Shown: positions 1 through 9,928 of the stretch, piece after piece | Numbering within the stretch: the stretch's first letter is position 1 | Layout of the letters: each line of letters begins with the position of its first letter | Assembly: GCA_014529385.2 (NCBI GenBank) | Contig: CM043959.1 | Coordinates: 10,010,809 to 10,074,808, forward strand | Direction: 5' to 3' | Source: Adiantum capillus-veneris | Lineage: Eukaryota; Streptophyta; Polypodiopsida; Polypodiales; Pteridaceae | DNA: 64,000 bases | The notes under the pieces: model-generated | What the model was told of the DNA's origin: nothing | What the model saw: the letters and a program-made list of their open reading frames with translations, nothing else | The model's database searches: none | Made by a program: the position numbers and the translations under genes

Positions 1-88
1 GGGATTTCTTATGTCACCCTATCAAAGAGTTTTTGTCACGATTCAAATTTGCATTGTTATCCATCCAAGGTGTTGTCTTGAAGGAGCT
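1..88 (+). repeat. Dispersed repeat, copy 1 (partner at 48392-48480)
   Basis: The first bases of the window match 48392-48480 almost base for base: both contain ATTTCTTATGTCACCCTATC and the words CATCCAAGGTGTTGTCT. By eye they differ at a handful of positions over about 88 bases and then diverge. The repeat is cut by the left edge of the window, so its full extent is unknown. It is probably a fragment of an interspersed element, whose type I cannot name. Confidence 0.75.
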
Positions 89-142
89 GATTTGCTATAG
101 GTATTCAAAAAATATCTCCAATTTTTCATCAAACATGACTTC

Positions 143-1000
143 GTGTATCGATGGCAGGCTGAACAGTTCAAAGCGCGCATCACGTATTTTCTTGAAGATG
201 TTGTTGTATCTGTGGTGGATTTTACTGAGAATTGTTCATTCAAGGAGCAGAATGAGATCCACTCGATGCATTGGTATTCCATGCATGTCACCATTTTTGT
301 ACACATTACCTTCTATCGTGTTGGACCTGAGATAAAAAAGACTTTGCACTTTTTCATTTTTGATGATAAAAATCACGACACTTTGTGTGTCAAACACTTA
401 TTTATGCTACATTAGAAATGGATAAAATATAGAGGCTTGGATGTTAGCCAGCACTGGGTTTGGTCAAATGGAGTAGCATCGCAGTTCAAGGCAAAAAGGC
501 CTTTCTATTTTGTTGGTAGATATGCTTCTTTGACAGGGAAAGTGATGGTGTGGAACTTATTTGGAAGTGGCCGCAAGAAACGGGAACATGATGGGACAGG
601 AGCAGTTGTGAAAGAGCACTTACACACGAGTAGCTGAAGAGCAATGGAGCTACGCTCAAATGTGCAGCTGATGTTGTGCAATTTCTTTGCCATCATTTGT
701 CCAATGAGTCCATTGCTCACTACCCTTCCAAGCATAGGCAGATAGAGCGTGTGTTTTGGGAGGTCAAGCTTGGAGAAGTGTCCCGGGAGAACAGATGGGA
801 TTGTGCGGCTATCCCTAATGCACGCTCCATACATTTTGTTTGGGGTTACTCAAAACAAGATGGCTCCTCCATCGCACACAGGAAACTATCTTGCAGGTCA
901 ACAATTATTGTTACAAGCTTTTGGGCAGAAACATAGTCTTCATTTACTCCCATCTTGTCAGGTGTATAATAATCCCACTGACGGTAGTCCAGGGTGCTAG
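143..1000 (+). pseudogene. Degenerate transposase-like gene
   Basis: Three open stretches (143-415, 437-637 and about 655-980) read like consecutive parts of one protein. The first has an acidic motif VVDFTENC followed by QNEIHSMHW. The second has WSNGVASQFKAKRPF and a later FGSGRKKREHDGTGAVVK. The third continues with a His/Lys-rich stretch. Strings of this type (D-F-x-E-N, then an S-N/D-G-x-x-x-Q-F-K block, then F-G-S-x-H/K-x-x-x-D-G) are familiar from widespread uncharacterised eukaryotic transposase-like proteins with an RNase H-type fold; that is recalled, not searched. A stop separates the first two pieces and the third is in another frame, so the gene is dead. It lies outside the giant transposon and is a separate element. 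Confidence 0.5.
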
Positions 1001-1523
1001 GGGGGGATTGTATACAATCTTGCCGGAGGTCTTTGAATCTGTATACAACAGCATGCCATGGGAGATGTAATTTTAATCGTTTGGTTTTTATATGAGCAAA
1101 CAAGTCTTGTCATTCTATTCATATGGTCCACATGCGTTGCTAGTCAGTTATGCACGGTTAATAGGTACATTTTTTTACCATTCGCTGTCAAATCTACAAG
1201 TAATTTGTCCTATTTCTATCAATACAACTCTCATGGCACCAAAAAATGGAAATCAAGCAAATCCTAAATAGATGATGTTTATGTACTCTAACTTAAGACC
1301 GGAACTTAATAAGTTTCGCACAAAAGTAAACAGTGCAATGTACTCAACATAAGAGTGGAACTTAATAACCTTCTCATGGAAAAAACAATACATGATCGCT
1401 TTGAGCAATGAATTATATTACAGATTTTTGCAATGAGCAAGAACCATCAAAAAGTATGGTGTTACAAATAGGATGACCAGAGGGGATTCTCTAAATCTGC
1501 ACAGAAGCTACATCCACTAGTTG
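1001..1523. other. No gene recognised
   Basis: AT-rich sequence between the dead transposase-like gene and the 3' end of the minus-strand FCP1-like gene. It contains two similar stretches near 1290-1320 and 1340-1370 (ACTCTAACTTAAGACCGGAAC and ACTCAACATAAGAGTGGAAC types). I see no ORF with family features. Part of it may be 3' UTR of the neighbouring minus-strand gene. Confidence 0.4.
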
Positions 1524-2546
1524 TTACAAAAAGCAAGATGTCCAAACATCAGAGGCAATCCACCAATGTGCCCAAGCGTGTCTATCCAGTCCGTTTATGA
1601 AGAGTAGGGTCCCACACCACCTTGTAGGCCTCCTTTTTCTCTGGGCAATCCCCCACTTTGTCAGATGCTCCCATTGAATCTCCTCAAAGGTCTTCTTTTC
1701 AATTCCGCCCCATCTAACACGATGGCAACACTCTAGGCTTCTCTGTCCATGCAAATCTATAAGATCCTTAACAATCAAGTCCTCTTCACTGCCGCAGGTG
1801 CCAAACACATCTCCTCCTCCTATAACAAAGTGCGTTCTACCCCCTGCCTGCAGGTACTTGTACAGCCATGGGGCAAGCTTATGTGTAAGCAATGGCCTTC
1901 GAGTTATATCATTAGGCAAGCCAAATGCTGGCACAATGCAGCAATTTCCATAACAATTAAATATACTCTTGTACAAACTGTCATCAATCTTTAGCATATT
2001 GTGTGGACCAAATTGACCATTACACCTGTTCCAGAAATCATTGAGGTGCTTGAAGAAGATGGTTTTTTTGTCCTTGATTTTGTGATTATGAATCACATCA
2101 CAGGAATTTTGTGCAATGAACCCTGCTACGAGTCCTTGTGAACCTGGAAAGCATTCACGGAAACGCTTTACAACATTATGTTCCATGGATGAGCTCCAAA
2201 TGAAGACATTGAAATGAGTTGCTACCCACAATAAGAAGTGCCTTGCTTCACACCGCACAAGGAAGTATATCCTTCTTGGCCTCTCCTCCATTCCCTGGTC
2301 ATATTGTAGATTCCATGTAGGGAAAAACATATCTTCTTCCAGATCCACTTTATGAATCAAAAGACCATTCATATCCAAAATAAGAGCCCCAAGATCATTC
2401 TGCACACTTTCTGGGACAACATGAGAATCCTCCTCAGCTGATGCAAGCATCCTGCTCGGATCGTTGCAGTTTGGGAAAGCCCATGAACATGAGCTGGATG
2501 CATACACATGTGCCAACTTGATGGGGTACATCCGCTTGAGCACCAT
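1524..2546 (-). CDS. FCP1-like HAD phosphatase-fold protein, copy C (outside the giant transposon)
   Basis: An uninterrupted 340-residue ORF starting at ATG 2546; an in-frame TAG lies immediately upstream. Residues 54-62 (ALILDMNGL) are HAD motif I, with the nucleophile Asp58 present but Asn60 in place of the second Asp of DxDx(T/V). Residues 110-120 (THFNVFIWSSS) are motif II-like. Residues 186-190 (KIDDS) keep the paired Asp of motif IV. This layout is that of the FCP1/SCP (NLI-interacting factor) family, which removes phosphate from the RNA polymerase II C-terminal domain. Plant relatives with D-x-N-G in motif I exist. Losing the second Asp, the general acid/base, should weaken or abolish phosphatase activity, so a binding role is possible. 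Codons are intact and no frameshift is seen. It resembles the two FCP1-like exons inside the giant element at about 32 and 38 kb. Confidence 0.7.
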   Translation of the reverse strand: MVLKRMYPIKLAHVYASSSCSWAFPNCNDPSRMLASAEEDSHVVPESVQNDLGALILDMNGLLIHKVDLEEDMFFPTWNLQYDQGMEERPRRIYFLVRCEARHFLLWVATHFNVFIWSSSMEHNVVKRFRECFPGSQGLVAGFIAQNSCDVIHNHKIKDKKTIFFKHLNDFWNRCNGQFGPHNMLKIDDSLYKSIFNCYGNCCIVPAFGLPNDITRRPLLTHKLAPWLYKYLQAGGRTHFVIGGGDVFGTCGSEEDLIVKDLIDLHGQRSLECCHRVRWGGIEKKTFEEIQWEHLTKWGIAQRKRRPTRWCGTLLFINGLDRHAWAHWWIASDVWTSCFL

Positions 2547-2773
2547 CTACCGTCTCCACTTTTTAAACGGGTGATCTATAACGAGTTTTTTTGGCCTTGA
2601 CTTGGGCTTTGTTTCTGATGGTGGACATACTACTAGCATTAACATTAATTCTTATGAATTACTGCATACACAAGACTGTCTACATAGGTTGACTAATTGC
2701 AAGGAAAAACAACAAAATATTTGCAAAAACAGCTTGGAATAGCATTCATACTATGTCCTTGAAATAGAAAAGT

Positions 2774-3255
2774 TTACAAAGATGCATCAGGGGATAATAG
2801 ACCAGCACCATGATCTTGACTGATGGTATTTGGGTGATCAGCCAAAGGGCTTGCTTGATGAACTTGCTGTGGAGCAGGCACACTGCCATCAACACTACCA
2901 TCAACACTCACACGATGAGCAAGGACTTCACTGTTTAGGCTTGCATCAGCAACTGTATCACGAGCAGGCACGGTACCATCAATGATCACATATGATTAGG
3001 GACTTCACTATTTAGGCTTGCATCAGCAATTGTATCAAGAGCAGGGCCTTCATCACAAACCATTGTTAGGTCAATTACCCAAGGCACAGTAAGTTCTTTG
3101 CCAGCATCCTTTGCATGCCTTTCTATTTCAATATCTGGGCAAGGGATTTCACTGCCATTCCTAACATCTGGAGGAGTTTTGCTGAACAGAGTTTTCTTCA
3201 TCCTCTTGGATGGTGGCTTTGCTGACCCTTGCCTCTTTCTTTTAGCTTTTGCCAA
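2774..3255 (-). CDS. Hypothetical protein segment, lysine-rich then low complexity, frame-shifted
   Basis: Two minus-strand open stretches overlap (2986-3255 and 2774-2989). The first starts MAKAKRKRQGSAKPPSKRMK, a basic nuclear-localisation-like segment. It ends with DTIADASLNSEV, and the second contains the near-identical DTVADASLNSEV. A short duplication has therefore thrown the frame, or two exons were duplicated. The stretch lies upstream of the minus-strand FCP1-like gene and could be its 5' portion, but I see no clear splice pair. No family is recognised. Confidence 0.3.
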
Positions 3256-4507
3256 CAGGTTCTCCAGTGTGTCTCTACAATCTTTATTGACAGGAGATTT
3301 TGCATGTTGCTATGCCATCAGTAAGTGCTCCAAAAAGACAAAAAAACTCAAGCACGTGTAAGTGGGCTGACACTAAATTTAATAAGGCATACTTTTCTGC
3401 ATCAATGTATCGCTATTTGTATCTTCATCGGCTGCTCCATGTGCACTTACAGACCTTCTTGTCAACCTCCTAGACATACTTTGCCCATGCTTACCACCTC
3501 TTGCAAGATTTCCGTGTTTTACCTTGTCCTCTACGTCTCCAATTGTTTCCTCTGGAACATCATTAGGTGTCTCAGAGATCCCTGGAGCTGCAATGGAAGA
3601 TGTGATTAAACTAGAAGTACCTTCAAAGCTACTTAATAGCTATCTAGAATCTGGCTAATAACATAATATTAACTGGCTAACAGCTGTCATACAACACCTA
3701 AAACTCCGTAATACTTTGCCAACAACATGTAGCCATAGCATGGCTGGAGAGGTACACAAATTAAAACTTAGCAAGAAACTCTCGGACCTCACCTTTGATT
3801 TGAAGACCACCTTTTGAACTTGTGGAGCAGCTCGCAACAACGTCACAAGTACTAATTTTTCCGATTACTAGTAGCTGTGAATTCTTGAAGGGTCTGCAAG
3901 AAGACTTTGCTGGGGATTCTCTCCAACAATCAGAGCCGGCTGTGAATCCTGCTGACTACATTGTATCTCCACCAGATGTCTTCGTTGACTACATTGTATC
4001 TCCACCAGACGTCTTTGCTGGTGTGAACATACATGTGGTTGGAACACAATCAGTTGCTGCTGTTACAAAAAGATGCCAAGAAGCAATTAAAAAGGAAGTC
4101 AACCTTTTGGAAACAAAGTCAAACTTATCAACAAATTATTGGACAGCTTTTGGTTGTTAGCAACTAGAAATACTTGTTGCATAGTGAACGAGAAAAGATT
4201 TACCATACGCAGTCAACAGCTATTAGGGAGCTGATTAACAAGCATCAAGTAGCATTTGCCTGCTACTAGCTCTCTAAACCTAGAAAATGGCTATCACCCA
4301 CTAGCTGGTTAGAGCTATCTGTTAGGCATCTATTAATAACTGGTAAAAAGCTTTCTGAGAAGTAGTTATAGCCTATCTACTTGCAAGCTATTGAGCAATT
4401 GGTTGTAAATAACTAGGCAATACTGGCCACATAGTCAATAAGAGTATATACCACACAATCAACAGCTAATGTGGAGCTATTTAACAAGAATAAAGTAGAT
4501 TTTAGAA
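3256..4507. other. Mostly non-coding; short open stretch with a 33-bp tandem duplication
   Basis: A plus-strand open stretch at 3822-4160 contains a direct duplication of 33 bp (3954-3986 and 3987-4019) giving DYIVSPPDVF twice; no family is recognised. The words around 4170-4250 (GTCAACAGCTATTAGGGAGC type) recur loosely around 4435-4500 (ATCAACAGCTAATGTGGAGC type), an old imperfect direct repeat. The LINE reading frame starts abruptly near 4500, so the LINE is probably 5'-truncated here. Confidence 0.4.
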
Positions 4508-6000
4508 GTGGATCACTATGGAAAGTCACTTCTACATATGTGCAATAGTACCGGAATGCTCATTGCAAATGGTGTATCTCTATGGCAAGGCATCAATGAC
4601 TTTACATGTAGAAAGCACAATGGTGCTAGCGTGATTGACTATATGTTGTTCTCAGAAGCCACTCTAGAATGCATACAAAGCTTTACACTTGGTGAATGGA
4701 ATCCGGAATCGGATCATAGGATGTTATGTATTGACCTCAAGTGTGGTAAACGGCCCGAGCATGTAGCCTCCAATCATGATGTGAATCATTTGTACCTACG
4801 TCTAGACTTCAAACGAGCACTTATATATGCTGATATGGTGGACCAAATGTTAAGCATGATAGAGCATCAAGGGAGCCCAACATTAGAATGCAAGTGGAAA
4901 GTTTTCAAAGAAGTAATTTTCTCTTGTGCGAAGGAATGCTTTTCGGCGAAACACATGTCTTGCAAAAGGTCTAAGAAGGGTAGCACCAAGAAGAAATGGT
5001 TTGACATGGAATGTAGTCAAGCCCGAAAACACTTGCTAAGATTGGATGCAATCAAAGACAAGGAAGTTTACTTGGAATGTTCACACACATACAAAGCACT
5101 TGTTCAAAAGAAGAGGAGAAGGTGGGAAGTCGAAAAACAACTTCTTTTAGCACAAGAGAAAGCACATGCATGTGGCAAGTTTTGGCAAAATCTAAAAGGC
5201 AAGCGCGTTGAGAGCTTTGGTGACTTGACTCTTGAGGATATGTATATGCATTGTAAGAACCTCTATGAGCAACCCAATATTGATAAGATGGAGGGTTGTA
5301 GCTCCCTTCCATTTATGTCTCCCTTCTTTACCATTGAAGATGTATGCCGCGCGCTTGAGAAACTTGCTACTCGCAAGGCAGGTGACCTTCAAGGTGTCAA
5401 GGCTGAAATGATTAAATGGACAAGCAAGAAAACACGATATTGGATATGCGATATGTTTAACCTTGCACTTCAGTATGGCATGCCTCATGATTGGAGTGCA
5501 AATTGGATCAAACCTTTGCACAAAGGAGGAGATGTGAACAATGTGAACAACTATCGCACTATAATGGTTGGTTCTTTGATGGCAAAGTTATTTGGATATA
5601 TCATGGAGATGAAGATAAGTGAATGGGCTGAAAAGAATGGCAAACGTGCGCTTGGCCAAGCAGGTTTTCGAAAGCATCATAGCACTATTGATCACCTTGT
5701 CACTCTTCGAGTTCTTATGGAAGCGTCTCGATTGAAAGGAAAAAAGTTGTATTGTTGCTTTGTGGATTTCAAGAAAGCTTTTGACATGGTACCGCGAGGA
5801 AATCTTTGGAGACGTATGCAAAGCCTTCAAGTGCTAAGAGAATTTATGCATGCAGTCTTTCTCATCTACCAAAAAGTGATATGTCGATTACGTATGGGAG
5901 ATGGAATTTCAGAATTTTTTGCAAGCACTATTGGTGTCAAACAAGGATGCCCACTTTCCCCAACCCTCTTTGGGCTACTCATTGATGAATTGGAATACAT
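4508..6000 (+). pseudogene. LINE (non-LTR retrotransposon) ORF, 5' part: endonuclease end and first half of reverse transcriptase
   Basis: An open frame of nearly 500 codons. It opens inside an endonuclease domain (VIDYMLF, then the SDHRML catalytic motif near residue 69) and enters the reverse transcriptase: NNYRTIMV, RALGQAGFRKHHSTIDH, CCFVDFKKAFDMVP (RT motif with the first catalytic Asp) and IGVKQGCPLSPTLFGLLIDELE. It stops being LINE at 6000, exactly where the giant transposon begins, so the YADD motif is missing here and lies at 41.99 kb. The 5' end is truncated, as is usual for LINE insertions. There is no premature stop in this half, so the LINE was young when interrupted. The LINE clade is not assigned. 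Confidence 0.9.
5997..6000. repeat. Target-site duplication ACAT, left copy
   Basis: ACAT directly precedes the left terminal inverted repeat; the same ACAT follows the right one at 41909-41912. Removing the insert with one copy makes the LINE reverse transcriptase continuous and in frame (…E-Y-M-V-L-D…). Because one base on each side is complementary, lengths of 4 or 5 bp (TACAT) are both readable; 4 bp gives symmetric TIRs. Confidence 0.8.
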
Positions 6001-6016
6001 AAGACCATATTAGGTA
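6001..6016 (+). repeat. Left terminal inverted repeat
   Basis: AAGACCATATTAGGTA, the exact reverse complement of 41893-41908. Beyond 16 bp the two ends are only loosely similar (runs of GGTAAAAATC versus GTGGGAAAATC). Confidence 0.85.
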
Positions 6017-6447
6017 TTTTGGTAAAAATCTCACATTATGGGAATCTCCAAATCGACCGAATTCATGTAATTTGGGAATTTTCCACTTAAAGTGGGAAAA
6101 ATTGAGGTGTGTGGCTAGTAAATAAAGTGAAAATCTCATAGGATTGTGGTGTTGATAAACACCAAAAGTCAAGAGGATGTACAACACATGGATTTGAATA
6201 ATAACTATAAATTACATAAAACAAAGGAAGATACAAAAAGATTTTGTTTACAAATTGACTAGTATAGTCACAATAGAAGCTCCACATAATTCTACTCCAC
6301 ATTTGATACCATATCTGAACTTTGATCCAAGTGTGGCTGATGTGCACGAGTGAGGCCTTCTTTGGCTTTTAGAGCATGTCTTTCTGGAATCTTTATTCTA
6401 GAAAAATGGTCCTTCTTTGTTGGGTCTCCAGGACCAAACAATTGCAT
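6017..6447. other. Left subterminal region of the giant transposon
   Basis: No gene. It holds a near-palindrome at 6079-6100 (TTTTCCACTT then AAGTGGGAAAA) preceded by TTTGGGAA. The same type of sequence (GGGATTTTCCCACTTTACC, 41878-41896) lies at the right end, so both are candidate transposase-binding sites. The rest is AT-rich and includes the 3' flank of the minus-strand transposase-like gene. Confidence 0.5.
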
Positions 6448-9400
6448 CTATAGTTTCCCACACTTGTGGGTCCTTATAGTTGACAGCCCAATAACCTTCC
6501 AACAATTACTGTAAGCTTGAGTATCTGTCATCCCACTTTTTCTCGCGCAAGGTGCCCAATATTGAATCAAGAGTTTTCTGTAGTTTGGTGATGTAGGCTC
6601 ATTATCAATGTCAGATAAAGCCATTGCAAGCCACACTGGATAGATTTCTGTGTCACTTGGAACAAGCATAAGAAAGTCACCTTGGTGCACATCAGACATA
6701 GGTCAAACTCTTCCCTTGGCCTATCTCGTTGAGGCCCACAAAAATGATCATTCAACTCTTCAAGGCCTAGGAATCTTTCTGCTCCTTGTTGCAAATTCAT
6801 TGTAGTGCTTTGTAGATGAGAATATTCTTGAGTTTTTGGCCAAAACATTTCATACAAGACTCCCTCTGATATGATTGCTTTTCCAATCTCTTCAATTACC
6901 TTACTCCAATAATCTATCACGGGTCTATAATATCGCGGAATACTTGAACCATTCCCTAAATTTTTCCAAAATTTTATATAGTTCTTTAGCCCCAAAATGA
7001 CTTCTTCGTGGGCCTTGACATACTCCGCCATTTGTACTAGAGGTGGATCTCCATGTGGTAACATTGGCTTGCCTTCTGTGTCTGTTTTCCAAAGGCGAAT
7101 ACTTCCACTCCATTTTGATACACCTACATGTGCCTTATATTGCATCATTGGTGTCTCATCTTGCATAAAGAACCTGAACTGAAGCGGTTTGGAATGTCCA
7201 ACAAGTATGTCTTGTCCATCACAAAGATAGCCATCACAATATTGCTTGAAATCAGGGATCTTTGTGAGAAAAAATGGAGCTGGAGATGAAGATGAGCTGT
7301 TTCGTAATGTATCCATCAAATGTGGCAAAGTATAGGTTTGTGTAACTCTCAACTTCTCTGAAAACCTACTAAACATGGCATCTATGTCCTCATGTGTATG
7401 CCCAACCATTAAAAATCCCAGCTGGATGGTTTTGAACCACCCCTTGCAACAAGCATTGACAAATAGCAAATAAGTATCGATTTTTGTTTTCCCCTGCACA
7501 ATTATCCAATTGTAGCAACAAGTTCTCTGGCAATCTGCGAAATGTTGACCCCAATTCCTCTTCTGCAATTTCTGACGACTGCACAATGGGCTCTTTTCCA
7601 TCACTCAAGTTATGGTAGTCCAAAGCATCCCTTGAGTTCAAAGCATGTAGTAGTGAAATATTGCTCCTTGGAAGTCCATTTGTTACTAGATCACCAAGAG
7701 GATGCTTATCTATCCTCTCGAGGTTATGTAAACAATTAGCAATTGAGCCAATTGTAAGATTTGGATCAGCTGGCCACAAAAACATTCAAGACAAAGTGTC
7801 CGTAATGACCTTCTCCATGTCCATGAGTGATCATGCCAATCAATGCCACCTGCAGATTATATCCTAAATCCACACCCTTGGGAACAATGCGTAATCTAGG
7901 AATGGCAGTCTTCTTTTGATCCATCTTATCATGGATTATGCATACATATTTTTGTGGTTGAGTTTCTGAATACGTGCGCCATGCATAATATAGGCTTCTG
8001 CAACTCTTTTGTTGTGCCATGTGAACTTCTCTCTCCCTCAAGAGAAGAGCTCTCTCTTCAAGAGAAGGTTTAGCTTCTAACCTTGCCTTGATTGAGCTAC
8101 AAATATTGCACTTAGAGAACTCACTCGTCTTTGTTAAAGTGACATGTGGGTACTCTTTGTTCCAAATTCTACCAAAAGAATATTGGGATAGCTTCTTCTC
8201 ATAGCCCATTTGGTCAAGTGTCGTGTTGATTTCACATAAAATATCCACTTGTTTGTATATTGATGGAATCACCAATTGAGTCTCTCTTGAGCCATCTAGC
8301 AGTGTTCTACTTCTATGTGGCATTTTCTCAGAGTTATTTTCCACAAACTCGTTTAGTAGTGCTCTTGCTAAACTAGTATGTTGAAGTCCCCTTCTCAATG
8401 TACATGTGTTCCCATGTACATATTGGCGCACACCATTTTCAAAGTTCTCCTTGTATCGATAAAATGATGTCTTTGGTATTCCATGTAGCTCATACCATGC
8501 TCTACAACAAACAATAGAGCCATTTAGCCTGAATTGGTATCGTGACTTCTCATCTTTCTGATAACATATAGAAAGAACATCATAAACATAATTAGTGCGT
8601 GATTTTTGAGACTCTCCCCAAAATTGTTGTCGTAACCTTGTCACCATATCACGATCTACAAATTGGCAGCATTTTTGTGCACAACAATCAATGCATGATA
8701 CCCTTTGAATTGATTTGTTTGAAAGGTAAAAAGTCGAAGCTGGTGCTGCTTTTGATTTTTGAGTCCTGTTCATGAAAGTGTATCGTCTCTTCCTTGACAA
8801 CTGGACAACATTACTCCCATCAAGTTTTTTTCCAACATTGCCATCGTTGGATACATCCTCATATGTAGCATGCATGCCATCAACAGGAACAAAGCGTTGT
8901 AATGGGCTCCCATTCAACATTGTTGTCTGCTTGATGGGCCACTTTAGCAAAGTGATGCTACCCACTTCAACCACATCATGAATGCTTGCATTTTCTCTTT
9001 CAATACCCACACCCACACAATCAGGACCAAGTTCCTGAAAGTTGACATAATCATGTGGAAATACATATAAGATGGTCCCTTCATTCATGGTTTGCATCAT
9101 TGTGTCATCTTTTAAAAGGACCCTCTGATTTCTCCAAGACTCTCAAATCATTGCTTCAAATTCTGGGCTTGTCATAGGTATTGCATCTGTAACTAGAGGA
9201 TCAGAATGATCATGTTCTTCATCACCATTGTAGCTTTCGTGTGGATCAATTAAGTTCCCATTTAATACAAAAGATTGCAAAAGAAGCTTTGACCATCGAA
9301 CAGCACTCCATAATGAGCCTTGGAGAGATGAAGTATCCATTGTAGGAAAAGGTAGGACCACATCCTTCAAGCATTCCTCCACTAGTATGGAGACATTTCC

Positions 9401-9452
9401 CAGCCCTTCTTTGTACCACCACAAGTGGAATCTGGATCTGTTCTACACACAC
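6448..9452 (-). pseudogene. Transposase-like gene (RNase H-like fold, HTHEDID motif), frame-shifted; likely the giant element's own transposase
   Basis: Consecutive minus-strand frames give one degraded protein. 9424-9143 is the N-terminal part, ended by a TGA. 9100-7766 is the main body, with a Cys-rich segment SCIDCCAQKCC, then SKCNICSSIKARLE and KTAIPRLRIVPKG. 7785-7390 contains LPENLLLQLDNCAGENKN (acidic motif near 7.50 kb), and 7604-6567 contains FLMVGHTHEDIDAMFSRF (near 7.39 kb). A tail at 6699-6448 reads GDFLMLVPSDTE and is BAH-like at best. LQLDN…ENKN followed by VGHTHEDID is the hallmark of a widespread eukaryotic transposon-associated family (I recall the label DUF7869; not checked). 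At least three one-base frameshifts (about 7.78, 7.48 and 6.69 kb) and one stop are needed, so this copy should be inactive. It points toward the left TIR, as expected for a resident transposase gene. Introns cannot be wholly excluded as the cause of some frame changes. Confidence 0.65.
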
Positions 9453-9599
9453 AACCCAATACCAACGATTTCATTGTCAAGTAGCATATGTACTTTCTCC
9501 CCAGATTCAAAGTCCATCCTGTAAGTAAAAAGATTACATTGTTAAATCCATAGTTATAGAAAAATACTCTTCAAACCAAAAATCATGCTACAACATGAA

Positions 9600-9928
9600 A
9601 AAGGTTTGCATAGGTTGGACAAGTGGTGAACCTTGAGACCAAATCCTCCTTGCTATATTAATGGAAGCAAGGTTGGACAAGTGGTGGACCTTGAAACAAA
9701 GCCTCTTTGCTATATGAGAGCATAGGTTGGACAAGTGGTGGACCTAGTTGTAATACCCACTGCCACCTATCAACACTATAGGACTATGCTTTCCAATGTC
9801 CAAGTATCCCTTGAGTCTTTCAAGGTTGAACACGTGGTGGACCTTGAAACAAAAATCCCCTTTCTATATCAGAGCATAGCTTGGACAAGTGGTGGACCTA
9901 GTTATAATGCCCAATATCCAAGGTGAAA
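9600..9928 (+). repeat. Start of the TTGGACAAGTGGTGGACC minisatellite
   Basis: The first motif copies of the element occur here (for example 9614, 9673, 9727 and 9881), all in plus orientation and spaced irregularly by about 50-100 bp. Variants include a G-box-like GAACACGTGGTGGACC. No gene. Confidence 0.8.
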
